Positions 1-9,082 of a stretch of DNA of 64,000 nt are shown here, in pieces. Origin of the DNA: CAYRUD01 sp964427425 (GTDB lineage Bacteria; Chlamydiota; Chlamydiia; Chlamydiales; FEN-1388). The notes under the pieces were generated by a model that saw nothing but the letters and a program-made list of their open reading frames with translations, was not told where the DNA came from and ran no database searches. The position numbers were made by a program, and so were the translations under genes. Positions within the stretch are counted from its first letter, which is position 1; each line of letters opens with the position of its first letter. The DNA is taken from contig CAYRUD010000019.1 of NCBI GenBank assembly GCA_964427425.1, positions 20,131 to 84,130 of the forward strand, written 5' to 3'.

Positions 1-1095
1 ATGTTGTCTCAAAATCGGGCCATGAAGATACGTGAGATGTCTTCTGGTCTTCAAGATGCTCTTTTAAGAGAGAGTGGCATATTCGAATTTGATTCGAGAA
101 CTAAGCTCTACTATGGATATAGCGCCCATCTTATTACTGCACGAGCTTTTGTCTGCTCGATTTGCAAAATCAACGCTCATAATTCTAAGAACATCAGTGT
201 CTACTTGCCGAATGAGTATGTTGACGAATTGAGTAAAGAGCGATTGAAAAATTCGTTTATCAAAGGCTCATCTGAATTCACTGAGTTTTTAATGAATGAC
301 TCATCTTGCAAGGGATTTGGAAGGGTTATCGTTGAGAAATACGACTGTATTCATGAAACCACTACAACCATTGAAGAGCTCAAAAGCGATAATAGCCAAA
401 GCAAAAAGGTGCTCAGGATTCTTATTGGAAGACTGCCACATCGAGATGTTAGATTGCTCATGATGGCCTCTGAGAAAGAAATGGTAGTAACAGGAGACCA
501 AAGTTTAAGCGAGGCTATATCGTGTAATAAAAACTTTGCCTATGAGCTTCTTTGGCATAAGAGCTCTTTGGCAGAGAGTATTGAAAGACGATACTCTTCT
601 CTTGAGTCGGCGAATGATGTCTGGCAGAGAGTGGTTGATACCAGAAAGCCGAATTTATCTTGTATGATTTCAACATTGGTCAATGCATTCATAGATGGCG
701 CAACTGATAACTATGAGAGAATCACAAAAATCAATCTAGAGAACTGTAAAAGAGATTGTATTGAGCCAGCGGCTCATCTTGCAAAACTTTTGCTGAAAGA
801 GATCGCTAAGCCCCATTTCATAAACTTGAAACAGAAGATGATAGTAGATGATAAAGATCTGCCATTGAATGAATGGGTTTTTGTCAATCCAGAGGCTTAT
901 AAATTACTTCAGATAGATGATGAAAGTCACATATCTGAGCGCGACGAGTTTGCAGGTTCTTTCTTTGAAGTATGCCTCAGTAATAAAGAAGGCGGCTATT
1001 ACATCAAAAGAAAGAAGTTAGAAGAGTATAATGACTTTGAGAGCTCTATCAATTATGAAGAACTTGAGTCTTTTTTAAGGGGTACACTGCTTTAA
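1..1095 (+). CDS. Hypothetical protein, possible GT-B-like fold; 5' end may be cut by the window
   Basis: This is a 364-residue open frame whose first ATG is the first base of the window, so the true start may lie upstream. I do not recognise the family. Around residues 140-190 a hydrophobic strand (RILIGRLP) is followed by HRDVRLLMMASE and the motif VVTGDQSLSEAIS, which resembles the sugar-nucleotide-binding part of some GT-B glycosyltransferases, where a strand ends in a small-residue loop and an acidic residue. The C-terminal third is charged and helical. There is no signal peptide or membrane segment. An inverted repeat about 180 bp downstream may end its transcript before tyrS. The glycosyltransferase idea is weak inference; that it is a real gene is better supported by length and even codon use. 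Confidence 0.6.
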   Translation: MLSQNRAMKIREMSSGLQDALLRESGIFEFDSRTKLYYGYSAHLITARAFVCSICKINAHNSKNISVYLPNEYVDELSKERLKNSFIKGSSEFTEFLMNDSSCKGFGRVIVEKYDCIHETTTTIEELKSDNSQSKKVLRILIGRLPHRDVRLLMMASEKEMVVTGDQSLSEAISCNKNFAYELLWHKSSLAESIERRYSSLESANDVWQRVVDTRKPNLSCMISTLVNAFIDGATDNYERITKINLENCKRDCIEPAAHLAKLLLKEIAKPHFINLKQKMIVDDKDLPLNEWVFVNPEAYKLLQIDDESHISERDEFAGSFFEVCLSNKEGGYYIKRKKLEEYNDFESSINYEELESFLRGTLL

Positions 1096-1270
1096 AATTA
1101 TTTGCCTTTAAAAAGCGTGACGTTAAGTTAAATTATACCAAGCATAAATCGAGTAGTTCTTTTTAGAAGCCACTTGGAGAGATAGTATATAGGAAAATTA
1201 AGCTGAAAAGATCACTACTATTAAAAGAAGCTCGCAATCTATGCATAAAAATAGATATATTCTTCTGGCA

Positions 1271-1316
1271 TGATCGCTTACTTCGTTCTTAGCTTAAGCG
1301 ATTAGTGCTTTTTGAG
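1271..1316 (+). terminator. Possible terminator after the first gene
   Basis: A 10-bp inverted repeat (1271-1280 with 1295-1304, one G-U pair) with a 14-base loop is followed by GTGCTTTTTGAG. The T run is short and slightly removed from the stem, so this is only a weak intrinsic terminator candidate. Confidence 0.35.
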
Positions 1317-1392
1317 TGCGCTATCATCCTCTTTAGAGATATGTTAGGGCATTCTAGAGTGTTTTTAGAACTATTTACTCTTTGTTACACAG

Positions 1393-2673
1393 ATGATTGA
1401 CTCGATCGTAACTTCCCTTACACAGCGTGGTTTTATTGATTCGGTAACTCATCCAGAGTTAGCTGAAATGATTCAAAAGAAGGGTAAGGTGACTGTCTAT
1501 TGCGGTTTTGATCCTACTGCTGAGAGTCTTCATTTGGGTAATTTTCTCGCGATAATGGGCCTTGCTTGGTTTCGACGGGCTGGACACAATGTGGTAGCAC
1601 TCATTGGTGGTGCGACAGGTATGATTGGCGACCCATCGGGGAAAAAACAAGAGAGATCTCTTTTGGGCGAAGACGCTCTTCAGAAGAACGTCCAAAAAAT
1701 TACTGATCAGCTTCAAAATATATTGACACGGATTCCTGGTGAAGGATCTATTTCAATCGTTAATAACCGCGACTGGTATCGCGATGTCAACTGCATAGAT
1801 TTTTTGCGTGATATCGGAAAGCATTTTCGTGTTGGTCAAATGCTTGCAAAAGAGAGCGTTCGGGCACGTATTCAATCCGAAGAAGGAATTAGCTTTACTG
1901 AGTTCACGTACCAAATTCTTCAGGCTCACGATTTCTTTCATCTCTTTTCTAAAAAGGATGTCCTTATTCAGATGGGTGGAAGCGATCAGTGGGGAAATAT
2001 TACGGCGGGCACCGACTATATCCGTAAGCTTACCGGTAAGGAAGCGTATGGAATTACATTCTCGCTTCTCGTTAAGAGTGATGGGCAGAAATTCGGTAAA
2101 AGCGAAAAAGGGGCAATTTGGCTCTCAAACGAACTTCTTTCCGAGTATGAGTTTTATCAACAGCTCTATCGAGTAAGCGATCAGGATGTGTTTAACTTAT
2201 TACGTAAAATCACTTTTGTCGAAGATGAGGTGATTCGATCCCTCGAAGAGCAGCATCAGAAGGGTGAACTTCAGCCTAATCAAGCGCAGAAGCTTTTGGC
2301 AGCAGAAGTAACGACACTCGTCCACGGTGCTGAAGGACTTGAGAAGGCGCTTTCCGCGACAAGTCGCCTGATGCCAGGTCACTCTCTCTCATTTACAAAA
2401 GAGAGTGTTGAGTTAATGGCAAAAGAGATTCAGCCAGTAAAAATCAACAAGAGCAGTCTTCTTGGTCAAAAGGTTGTCGACATATTGCCTTTGACTGGAT
2501 TGATCGAGAGTAAGTCCGAAGCTCGTCGCCTTATTAAGAATGGCGGAATCTCCTTGAATGGGCAAAGGGTGAGCTCTGAGGCAGATGTGATAGGAGAGTG
2601 CAATCTCATTGGCGATACGTACATCGTGATCGGATTGGGGAAAAAACAGCGAGCTCTTATCGAGGCTGAGTAA
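1393..2673 (+). CDS. tyrS: Tyrosyl-tRNA synthetase
   Basis: This enzyme charges tRNA-Tyr with tyrosine in the cytoplasm. The 426-residue length matches the bacterial TyrRS family. The class I HIGH-type motif is seen near residues 36-52 (CGFDPTAESLHLGN), the tyrosine-pocket stretch QILQAHDFFHL and the GGSDQWGNIT motif follow, and the KMSKS-type loop is KFGKS at about residues 233-237. The last 60 residues carry an S4 RNA-binding domain (LIESKSEARRLIKNGGISLNG). The ATG start has no strong Shine-Dalgarno sequence but matches the usual start of the family. It stands alone on the plus strand, with 296 and 276 bp of non-coding sequence on either side. Confidence 0.97.
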   Translation: MIDSIVTSLTQRGFIDSVTHPELAEMIQKKGKVTVYCGFDPTAESLHLGNFLAIMGLAWFRRAGHNVVALIGGATGMIGDPSGKKQERSLLGEDALQKNVQKITDQLQNILTRIPGEGSISIVNNRDWYRDVNCIDFLRDIGKHFRVGQMLAKESVRARIQSEEGISFTEFTYQILQAHDFFHLFSKKDVLIQMGGSDQWGNITAGTDYIRKLTGKEAYGITFSLLVKSDGQKFGKSEKGAIWLSNELLSEYEFYQQLYRVSDQDVFNLLRKITFVEDEVIRSLEEQHQKGELQPNQAQKLLAAEVTTLVHGAEGLEKALSATSRLMPGHSLSFTKESVELMAKEIQPVKINKSSLLGQKVVDILPLTGLIESKSEARRLIKNGGISLNGQRVSSEADVIGECNLIGDTYIVIGLGKKQRALIEAE

Positions 2674-2949
2674 GCGAACTAAAACGAATATGGAATAATC
2701 CTTAAGTTTCTGCAGGTAAATAACTTGCTTGAAAATTATCAATAAGACTGATTAACCTTTTGCTGTGCAATTATTAACGCTGGCAAATGATAACAAACAA
2801 AGTGAGAGGAGAGAGGGATAATCATTTTATACATTCGTGGTAATCAATTCACTGCGAGGTATACACTTCATCTGTTTTACGACATAAGAGATAATGTTTT
2901 TTGAAATAAAGAACTTTTAGAACTACTTCAGGAGACTTAGAGTATTTGT

Positions 2950-3270
2950 ATGGGAGATTCTCTGGATAAGCGAACGGTCACAAAGAAACAACTCATTCAC
3001 AGCATCTCGCAAGAGAAAGGGATTCATCCAAATGATGTGCGCCATGTCATTCAGGCCTTTTTGGATAAAATGACAGATTGCCTTTCACAAGGTGAGCGCT
3101 TAGAGTTTAGAGATTTTGGCGTTTTTGAGGTTGTAGAGCGCAAGCAAAAAGTTGGCCGAAATCCAAAGAATGCATCTATTCCTATCGTCATTCCAGCTCG
3201 TAATGCAGTGAAGTTTACTCCTGGAAAGAAGATGAAAAAAGCGATAGAAACAGAACTCTCTCACGTATAG
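2950..3270 (+). CDS. HU/IHF-family DNA-binding protein
   Basis: A 106-residue nucleoid protein of the HU/IHF family that binds and bends DNA as a dimer. The family pattern is clear: KKQLIHSISQ helix at the N-terminus, the FRDFGVFEV turn, GRNPK in the beta arm and the AVKFTPGKKMKKAI C-terminus. The GRNPK arm is closer to IHF than to HU, but subunit assignment is not safe from sequence alone. The first 10 residues extend beyond a typical HU. In C. trachomatis an IHF-like gene lies two genes from accA; the same spacing is seen here, with the L,D-transpeptidase gene between, which supports chlamydial synteny. Confidence 0.9.
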   Translation: MGDSLDKRTVTKKQLIHSISQEKGIHPNDVRHVIQAFLDKMTDCLSQGERLEFRDFGVFEVVERKQKVGRNPKNASIPIVIPARNAVKFTPGKKMKKAIETELSHV

Positions 3271-3281
3271 ATAAGAGAAGT

Positions 3282-3363
3282 CTCTTTTCAATATAAACCT
3301 TTAGGCTCTTTTTACTATCTCAAAAAGCCATAAGTTATATATTGAAAAGAGCATCTTTTTTTA
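3282..3363 (+). terminator. Intrinsic terminator of the HU/IHF gene
   Basis: A perfect 14-bp inverted repeat (3282-3295 with 3338-3351) encloses a second, shorter stem (GGCT.TTTTT with AAAAAGCC), and is followed within a few bases by a run of eight T. It begins 12 bp after the HU/IHF stop codon. Confidence 0.7.
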
Positions 3364-3436
3364 TTGAGTCAATACGAAAGTCTGTTTAAGCTTTACACTC
3401 ATCGAAGAGCATTTTGCAGGAGCGTCTCAAGAAGTT

Positions 3437-4606
3437 ATGAATCTTCCAAAGCTATTTTTTGCTATTTCTCTTTTACTTTTTGGTACTATTGGCCTATTGG
3501 CTATCATGAAGCGAGAGAATCAACGACAAAAAATAGTCACTGAGGAAACTGCAACGCACTTTCAAGTGATTGATCAAACGAAGCCAGAGCCAATGAAGCA
3601 ACATGAAGGCTCTGGTGAAATCATAGATATCGAGTCTCTCCAATCTCCCCAGAAAGCTCTTACAAAAGAAGGATTAAAAATCGCTTCTTCAATGTCTGAG
3701 TTTGACGTAGATAAGAAGGCTATAACACATCCTCTACAGTCGAATTCTTCTTTAGACTCAGCAGCTGATGGACTTTCCACAACTGAGACTTCAGACAGCT
3801 CATTAACATCTACTTCTTCGCATGTCGTTATAGAACATGATGATGATCAAGGATCCTTGTCAGCCCTTTTTGAGAAACCATCACGCTGTCCTATTGTAGA
3901 AACTATTCGATATAAGAGTCGAGTATCGTGGAAGCCCAAAAAGTCTGCTTGGCTTATTGATTATTCTAATTATTACAAGACTCCACTTGATTTCATTTAT
4001 CGCAGTATCCAACGAGGATCTGAAAGAGCTCCCGTTCAAGCTGTCGAAGGAATGGAGTTTAATGTACTTCGTCGTGATATCGATTTTCACTTCTATCTCA
4101 TTGTCTCATTCGCCTCCTGTAAGTTGAGGCTTTATTATATCCTTCCTCAAGAGAAGAAAGCTGTTTTCTTAAAGAGCTATCCTATTTGTTTAGGGCGAAA
4201 AGACGCTCAAAAGGCATCAGGTTCTCTTACGCCACTTGGCCTTTATCAACTCGGATTGAAAGTCGCAACGTATCAGCCGAATGTAATGGGGCCTTATAAG
4301 GGTAAGCGAATTGAGATGATCCAGGTTTTTGGAACTCGTTGGATGCCATTTGAAAGAGAGGTTGATCCTCAAAGTTGCACTGAACCTGCTAAAGGGTTTG
4401 GTATCCACGGAACTCCGATTCGCCGTCTTCCGGACGGTAATATTGCCGAAGATGCAAGCAGTATTGGGAAATTTGAAAGTGACGGCTGCATACGATTATG
4501 TAAGAAAGATATTGAAGAGCTATTCTCTGTTATCTCCATGAGAAAAGCGTATGTAGAGATTGTTCCCGAATTCTCTAAATCTCGCTTTATGAAGGGAGAA
4601 ATATAG
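3437..4606 (+). CDS. L,D-transpeptidase (YkuD family) with N-terminal membrane anchor
   Basis: The 389-residue product starts with a hydrophobic segment (about residues 4-23, LFFAISLLLFGTIGLLAIM) that should anchor or export it, followed by a 110-residue Ser/Thr/Glu-rich linker. The C-terminal YkuD domain has the catalytic pair: His324 in GIHGT and Cys351 in SDGCIRL, the histidine/cysteine arrangement of enzymes that make 3-3 peptide cross-links or attach proteins to peptidoglycan. Between linker and catalytic domain, residues about 165-215 (including FNVLRRD) look like the pre-domain seen in chlamydial YkuD proteins. It sits between HU/IHF and accA. A periplasmic peptidoglycan role is inferred from the family; the small-peptidoglycan biology of chlamydiae makes the substrate uncertain. 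Confidence 0.88.
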   Translation: MNLPKLFFAISLLLFGTIGLLAIMKRENQRQKIVTEETATHFQVIDQTKPEPMKQHEGSGEIIDIESLQSPQKALTKEGLKIASSMSEFDVDKKAITHPLQSNSSLDSAADGLSTTETSDSSLTSTSSHVVIEHDDDQGSLSALFEKPSRCPIVETIRYKSRVSWKPKKSAWLIDYSNYYKTPLDFIYRSIQRGSERAPVQAVEGMEFNVLRRDIDFHFYLIVSFASCKLRLYYILPQEKKAVFLKSYPICLGRKDAQKASGSLTPLGLYQLGLKVATYQPNVMGPYKGKRIEMIQVFGTRWMPFEREVDPQSCTEPAKGFGIHGTPIRRLPDGNIAEDASSIGKFESDGCIRLCKKDIEELFSVISMRKAYVEIVPEFSKSRFMKGEI

Positions 4607-4774
4607 TATTCTGAGTTTTTAAGAACTCTATGTTTCATTTAAAATAGTTCTTGTTTGGATGAGCTTTTATATCTCTTTCATGGTAAGTCAGTAATCGACA
4701 GGAATAGAGTATAAAAGCGAAAATAGCGAATCAAAGAAAGGTTCATCATCGATAAGAGAGGTTGATCGAAATAT

Positions 4775-5740
4775 ATGTCTCTGGATTTGGAGTCCCAGTC
4801 TCTTCCTCATGAAAAGCAACTGCAAGAGTATATGCGCACTATCCAGCAGTTAAAGAAGCAGGTGAGCGATAATCCTCTTTTTCAGGCGGAGATTGAGAAG
4901 TTAGAGCAAAAAGTCGAGTTATTGAGAGAGAAAGTCTACTCCTCTTTATCGCCATGGGATCGAGTATTGATTAGTCGCCATCCAAAGCGTCCTCATACCA
5001 TTGATTATATTAAAGGTATGACGACTGATTTTATTGAGCTTCATGGTGATCGAACATATAGCGATGATAGATCGGTAATCGGCGGTTTAGCTAAGATTGA
5101 TGGACAGCCTTTTGTTGTCATCGGACAGGAAAAAGGCTCAAATACTGATGAGCGTATAAAGCGAAACTTTGGGATGGTAAGCCCAGAGGGTTTTCGTAAA
5201 GCTATGCGTCTTATGAAGCTTGCGGAAACATTCAGAATTCCTGTTATCAGCTTTCTCGACACTCCAGGCGCATATCCAGGTCTTGAAGCTGAGCAGCGTG
5301 GCCAAGGAAGAGTCATTGCTGAGAATCTCTTAGAGATGTTCGGTGTTAAAGTGCCGATTATCGTCATCATTATTGGAGAAGGTTGCTCAGGCGGAGCTCT
5401 CGGTATGGGAGTTGGTGATTCTATCGCAATTCTAGAGCACGCATACTACACGGTGATCAGTCCTGAAGGGTGCGCTTCGATTCTCTGGAAGGATGCAAAC
5501 TTTAAGCAGCAAGCGGCTCAAGTTCTCAAGTTAAACGCTGAGAACTTACTGCCACTAGGTATTGTCGATGAGATTATTTCAGAGCCGCCAGGTGGAGCTC
5601 ATAACGATCCTGAGTTGATGATCAAGCGAGTGAAAGAATACATACTCAATACAGCTAAAGCGCTTGAGATCATCCCAACAGATATTATGCTTGAGCAGCG
5701 ATATGCTAAGTTCAGGGTTATGGGACAAGTTCTTGAGTAA
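4775..5740 (+). CDS. accA: Acetyl-CoA carboxylase carboxyltransferase subunit alpha
   Basis: AccA together with AccD moves the carboxyl group from biotin carrier protein to acetyl-CoA, giving malonyl-CoA, the first step of fatty-acid synthesis in the cytoplasm. The 321-residue length is normal. The N-terminal region has the helical extension (EIEKLEQKVELLREKVY) and PWDRVLISRHPKRP; the crotonase-like core has GGLAKIDGQPFVVIGQEKG, the glycine-rich GEGCSGGALGMGVGD and the EGCASILWKD motifs. A strong hairpin follows its stop. The pathway partners fabHDG and acpP are elsewhere in the window. Confidence 0.97.
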   Translation: MSLDLESQSLPHEKQLQEYMRTIQQLKKQVSDNPLFQAEIEKLEQKVELLREKVYSSLSPWDRVLISRHPKRPHTIDYIKGMTTDFIELHGDRTYSDDRSVIGGLAKIDGQPFVVIGQEKGSNTDERIKRNFGMVSPEGFRKAMRLMKLAETFRIPVISFLDTPGAYPGLEAEQRGQGRVIAENLLEMFGVKVPIIVIIIGEGCSGGALGMGVGDSIAILEHAYYTVISPEGCASILWKDANFKQQAAQVLKLNAENLLPLGIVDEIISEPPGGAHNDPELMIKRVKEYILNTAKALEIIPTDIMLEQRYAKFRVMGQVLE

Positions 5741-5767
5741 GCTGAATCCCTAGAGATTGATTTAAAG

Positions 5768-5806
5768 AGGCATCTTTGAAAGATTTTCAAAGATGCCTTT
5801 TTCATT
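5768..5806. terminator. Bidirectional terminator between accA and sodA
   Basis: A perfect 13-bp stem (5769-5781 with 5785-5797), extendable by several A-T pairs, has a 3-base loop and is followed on + by TTTTTTCATTTTTT. It lies between two convergent genes and abuts the sod stop codon, so it can serve both. Confidence 0.85.
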
Positions 5807-5808
5807 TT

Positions 5809-6561
5809 TTATGGGGTATCGGAAAGTCTTTCAGAGACTGAGTGCCAATCGATAATATTCCAGATATTGGAGAGGAAGCCGGCTCTACTATTCTTATATT
5901 TTAAATAGTAGGCATGTTCCCATACATCGATGGTAAGAAGAGGCTTTCCTTGGACTGCCGAAGTAGCCATTAGAGGATTATCTTGGTTCGCTGTTGATGT
6001 GATTGCAAGCGATCCGTCGTCTCTTTGAATAAGCCATACCCATCCTGATCCAAAGCGAGCAAGCCCTTGGCGCTCCATCTCCTTTTTCATTTCCTCTAGC
6101 GAGCCGAATGACGTTTGGATGGCGCTTTGCAGTTTAATTGGCATTTTTTGCTTAGAACTATCGGCTGTCAAGCAATTCCAGAAAAAGGAGTGATTCCAGT
6201 GACCACCGGCATTATTTTTAATAGCATCTGGAAGATCTTGGCGATTGAAGATTTCTTCCATTGTGAGCTTCTGAAAATCAGGAAATTGCTGGCAGGCACT
6301 GTTAAGATTGTCAACATATGCCTTGTGGTGCTTTCCCCAATGAATTTCTACTGTCTCTTTATCCATCCATGGCTCTAAAGCAGATGAAGAGTATGGAAGT
6401 GGTGGGAGTGCGAATGGGTATGAAAGTTGAGAAGGAATTGCTTGAGTTGTTTCTTGCTGCGCATGAGCTGAAGCGGCTTGTTCGCTTGCAGAGAGCTGAT
6501 TGGAATAACATCCTGCATAGGCAAGAAGTGTGAGCGCAATTGCTTTTCTAAAGTGCTTCAT
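5809..6561 (-). CDS. sodA: Superoxide dismutase, Mn-type, with an export signal
   Basis: This enzyme turns superoxide into oxygen and hydrogen peroxide. The Fe/Mn-SOD fold is complete: metal ligands in EIHWGKHHKAYV, GGHWNHSFFWN and DVWEHAYY. GGH before WNH and the NQDNPLM segment point to manganese rather than iron. The 250 residues are about 45 more than cytosolic SODs, and the extra N-terminus is MKHFRKAIALTLLAYAGCYS followed by a Ser/Ala/Gln-rich linker: a basic end, a hydrophobic core and a Cys at 18. That looks like a signal peptide, perhaps a lipoprotein one, although Tyr at -3 of the lipobox is not typical. The product is probably periplasmic or surface-attached. ElbB-like gene lies 32 bp upstream, so the two may be co-transcribed. 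Confidence 0.93.
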   Translation of the reverse strand: MKHFRKAIALTLLAYAGCYSNQLSASEQAASAHAQQETTQAIPSQLSYPFALPPLPYSSSALEPWMDKETVEIHWGKHHKAYVDNLNSACQQFPDFQKLTMEEIFNRQDLPDAIKNNAGGHWNHSFFWNCLTADSSKQKMPIKLQSAIQTSFGSLEEMKKEMERQGLARFGSGWVWLIQRDDGSLAITSTANQDNPLMATSAVQGKPLLTIDVWEHAYYLKYKNSRAGFLSNIWNIIDWHSVSERLSDTP

Positions 6562-6593
6562 ACTTGATAACTCCCAAAAGACATATGTTAGCT

Positions 6594-7307
6594 TTAAGTG
6601 CTTACTTGGATATTCATGAACTCCTTAAGCGTTTTTACGCCATTAGAGATCCCTTTCCAGACTGTTGCTATTGACGATGGGTTCATGTAGGCGGGTGTTG
6701 TAATGATCTTATTCTCTTTATCAATAACACAGTCGCTTTCTAAAGCGATTACACCATCCATTCCATATGAATCAAGCCACAATTTATCTTCTCGACTCTC
6801 GCCAAGTGTCAGCTTTATTTTTTTGTTGAGTTTCCTGGCAGCTTTAGCAAGCAAAATTGGAGCTAAACAAGTTGCCATACATGGTTTTTGAAGGGTGAGC
6901 CAGCGAGTAAGAAGCTCATCAGTGAGGGGCTCCAATGTCATATTATCGGAGTTTTTAGCATAATCTGATAATGTTGTTGCCACGCCATAGCCACCTGGAA
7001 TAAGGAGTGCTCCATAATGCTCTAAAGCTCCCTGTTTTAAGAGGACATCAAGAGCTATAATATCTCCTCTCGAGATGCGAGCCGCTTCAATAAGCGCGTT
7101 TCTCTTCTCTTCAGTTGGAGTTTTTGTCATGTGATTGATGACAGTAGATTGATGAAGGGGAGGAGCGATACATTGATATGAGATGCCTTCAAGGTCAAGG
7201 GAGAGTAGTGACAAGGTAGCTTCATGAATTTCAGAGCCGTCAAAGACGCCAGAGCCACATAGAAGAACAAGAACAGTCTCTGAAGGATGAGGGTGTCTAT
7301 TGCTCAT
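6594..7307 (-). CDS. elbB: ElbB/ES1-family DJ-1/PfpI-like protein
   Basis: The 237-residue protein belongs to the ElbB (ES1) branch of class I glutamine-amidotransferase-like proteins; E. coli ElbB has been linked to isoprenoid synthesis and has weak glyoxalase activity. Family marks are VLLCGSGVFDGSEIHE near the N-terminus, the GALLIPGGYGVATTLSDYA loop and the nucleophile-type cysteine in KPCMATCLAPILLA. I chose the ATG at 7307 because GAAGGAAA lies at a normal distance upstream; the in-frame TTG at 7322 overlaps that site. It precedes sodA on the same strand by 32 bp. The physiological substrate is unknown. Confidence 0.88.
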   Translation of the reverse strand: MSNRHPHPSETVLVLLCGSGVFDGSEIHEATLSLLSLDLEGISYQCIAPPLHQSTVINHMTKTPTEEKRNALIEAARISRGDIIALDVLLKQGALEHYGALLIPGGYGVATTLSDYAKNSDNMTLEPLTDELLTRWLTLQKPCMATCLAPILLAKAARKLNKKIKLTLGESREDKLWLDSYGMDGVIALESDCVIDKENKIITTPAYMNPSSIATVWKGISNGVKTLKEFMNIQVST

Positions 7308-7348
7308 ATATATTTCCTTCAACTATGTCGGTTAGAGGGTAGTAAAAA

Positions 7349-7382
7349 AGGGTGAAAAAGAGACTTACTTCTTTTTCACCCT
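7349..7382 (-). terminator. Intrinsic terminator of the OppA-like gene
   Basis: A perfect 12-bp inverted repeat (7349-7360 with 7371-7382) with a 10-base loop is followed on the minus strand by a T-rich run (complement of AGTAAAA). It begins about 30 bp beyond the stop of the oligopeptide-binding gene. Confidence 0.8.
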
Positions 7383-7413
7383 AAATTTCAATCCGTTTTG
7401 AGAATCTTTAGGC

Positions 7414-9036
7414 TCAATCTTTTTCAAGCCATTTTAGTTCCATCAATCCTAAGCGGGAGAGAACTTCCCCATGAAGATGGGAGCTTGTAGCATACTTATA
7501 TGTAGAGTAGAAGAGTGGAATAACAGGAAGCTCTCTCATCGCGAGCTCTTCTGCTTGCTTCATATACTCGCGCCGTAATCTGAGATCTTGCGTGTTATCC
7601 GCTTTATCCAAAAGCTCGATATAGCGGTCATTTTGCCAGCACGATCCATTGATTCCTGATCCTCTAAATTTAATGTACTCTAAGTTGTACATAGGATCGT
7701 AAAACCACGAGGACCACCCAAATCCACCAATCTCTAAGTCACCAGATGTCACTTTTTTAAGGTAAGCACTCCAGTCAACAGCTTGAAGAGCGACTTTAAT
7801 GCCGAGTGTCTTGATAAGCTGTTGCTGAACAGTCTCTGCAATCATTCGGTCACGAGAGTCCGCCCAATGACTAATAACAATAGGTGGGTAAGTAAGGCGT
7901 GTGTATCCCATCTCATGAAGCGCTTTATCAAAGAGCTCGTTTGCTTTTTTAGGGTTATTATTCTCAAAGACTGGAGCATCGAGCATTGACATCTCTTTAG
8001 GAAGAATGCTGAATGCTGGAAACTCACCAGCTTGGAGTAGGTGATCTGTCAATTCATTGCGATTTATCGCTGCTGAAAGAGCTTGTCTCAACGTTGGAGA
8101 GGAAAGGTGAGGCTTCAATGTCGAAACAACGTGCCAGTAGACACCTCCAATATACTTTTTCTTCAATATTCCCTTTGCGTCAAGCTCGTGGACTGTTTCT
8201 AAGGATACATTACCACACGGCTCTCCGAGCCAGTCGAGTTGTCCTGCTTGGAACATGTTGAACGCTGTTTGAAGATCTTCCAAAATCGCGAAATTAATCT
8301 TATCAATTTTGACTGGGTCTTTGGTGTTCCAGTAATTTGGATTTTTCTCAAGAGTTACGTGTGACTTCAACTTGCGGTCTTTTAATATGAATGGCCCGTT
8401 TGAGATATATGTGGTGGACGCAACGCCCGATGCCCAATTGCTGCTCGACTCCACTGTTTTTCTGTGAACAGGTGTATAGAGTGGGTTTGAGGCCAATTCA
8501 AGGAAGTATGGCGCTGGATGCTCTAAAGTAATCTCTAATGTGAGATCATCAATAGCTTTAAGTCCAATATCATCGAGAGGGCACTCTTTCATATGAGCTT
8601 TCTTCGCATTCTTAATAACATAAAATGCGTAGGAGTATGGAGTAATAAACTCAGGATCAATGAGAGATTTCCATGCATATACAAAGTCGTGAGCGGTGAC
8701 AGGATCACCATTTGACCATTTCGATGGATGAAGTTTGAATGTGTAGACAAGGCCATCATCGCTGAGTGTGTAGCTTTGAGCTAAGGCTAGCATCGGTTTG
8801 CCATCCTTGCCAATGCGTACAAGTCCTTCAAAAAGCTCTCGGATGAGCACTTGCGATCGTCGATCTCCACCAATACGAGGATCAAGAGAGAATGGATCTG
8901 CTTGAAGGTAGAGGTAGGCAGTTGTTTTGTCTTCTACAGGCAATTTCTTGGTTGTGCAAGAAAATGTGAGCGCACATATAAAAAACAAAAACACAAATAG
9001 AATGTGCGTCTGAGTATTTTTTGTTCTATTTTGCAT
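7414..9036 (-). CDS. oppA: Oligopeptide ABC transporter substrate-binding lipoprotein (OppA/SBP_bac_5)
   Basis: A 540-residue solute-binding protein for a peptide ABC transporter. The N-terminus is a lipoprotein signal: hydrophobic stretch ILFVFLFFICALTFSC, with LTFSC as lipobox, so the mature protein should be lipid-anchored outside the inner membrane. The body is SBP_bac_5: PFSLDPRIGGDRRSQVLIRELFEGL at the start, WSNGDPVTAHDFVYAWKSLIDP, and SNGPFILKDRK in the middle. The ATG at 9036 is preferred to an in-frame TTG 9 bp upstream. No Opp permease or ATPase genes lie nearby, as is usual for extra OppA copies in chlamydiae. Its upstream neighbour on the same strand contains a second copy of this domain. 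Confidence 0.93.
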   Translation of the reverse strand: MQNRTKNTQTHILFVFLFFICALTFSCTTKKLPVEDKTTAYLYLQADPFSLDPRIGGDRRSQVLIRELFEGLVRIGKDGKPMLALAQSYTLSDDGLVYTFKLHPSKWSNGDPVTAHDFVYAWKSLIDPEFITPYSYAFYVIKNAKKAHMKECPLDDIGLKAIDDLTLEITLEHPAPYFLELASNPLYTPVHRKTVESSSNWASGVASTTYISNGPFILKDRKLKSHVTLEKNPNYWNTKDPVKIDKINFAILEDLQTAFNMFQAGQLDWLGEPCGNVSLETVHELDAKGILKKKYIGGVYWHVVSTLKPHLSSPTLRQALSAAINRNELTDHLLQAGEFPAFSILPKEMSMLDAPVFENNNPKKANELFDKALHEMGYTRLTYPPIVISHWADSRDRMIAETVQQQLIKTLGIKVALQAVDWSAYLKKVTSGDLEIGGFGWSSWFYDPMYNLEYIKFRGSGINGSCWQNDRYIELLDKADNTQDLRLRREYMKQAEELAMRELPVIPLFYSTYKYATSSHLHGEVLSRLGLMELKWLEKD

Positions 9037-9082
9037 ACTTATCAAACAGTTGTGGTTAATATTGTTTCAACAATAACAGATA

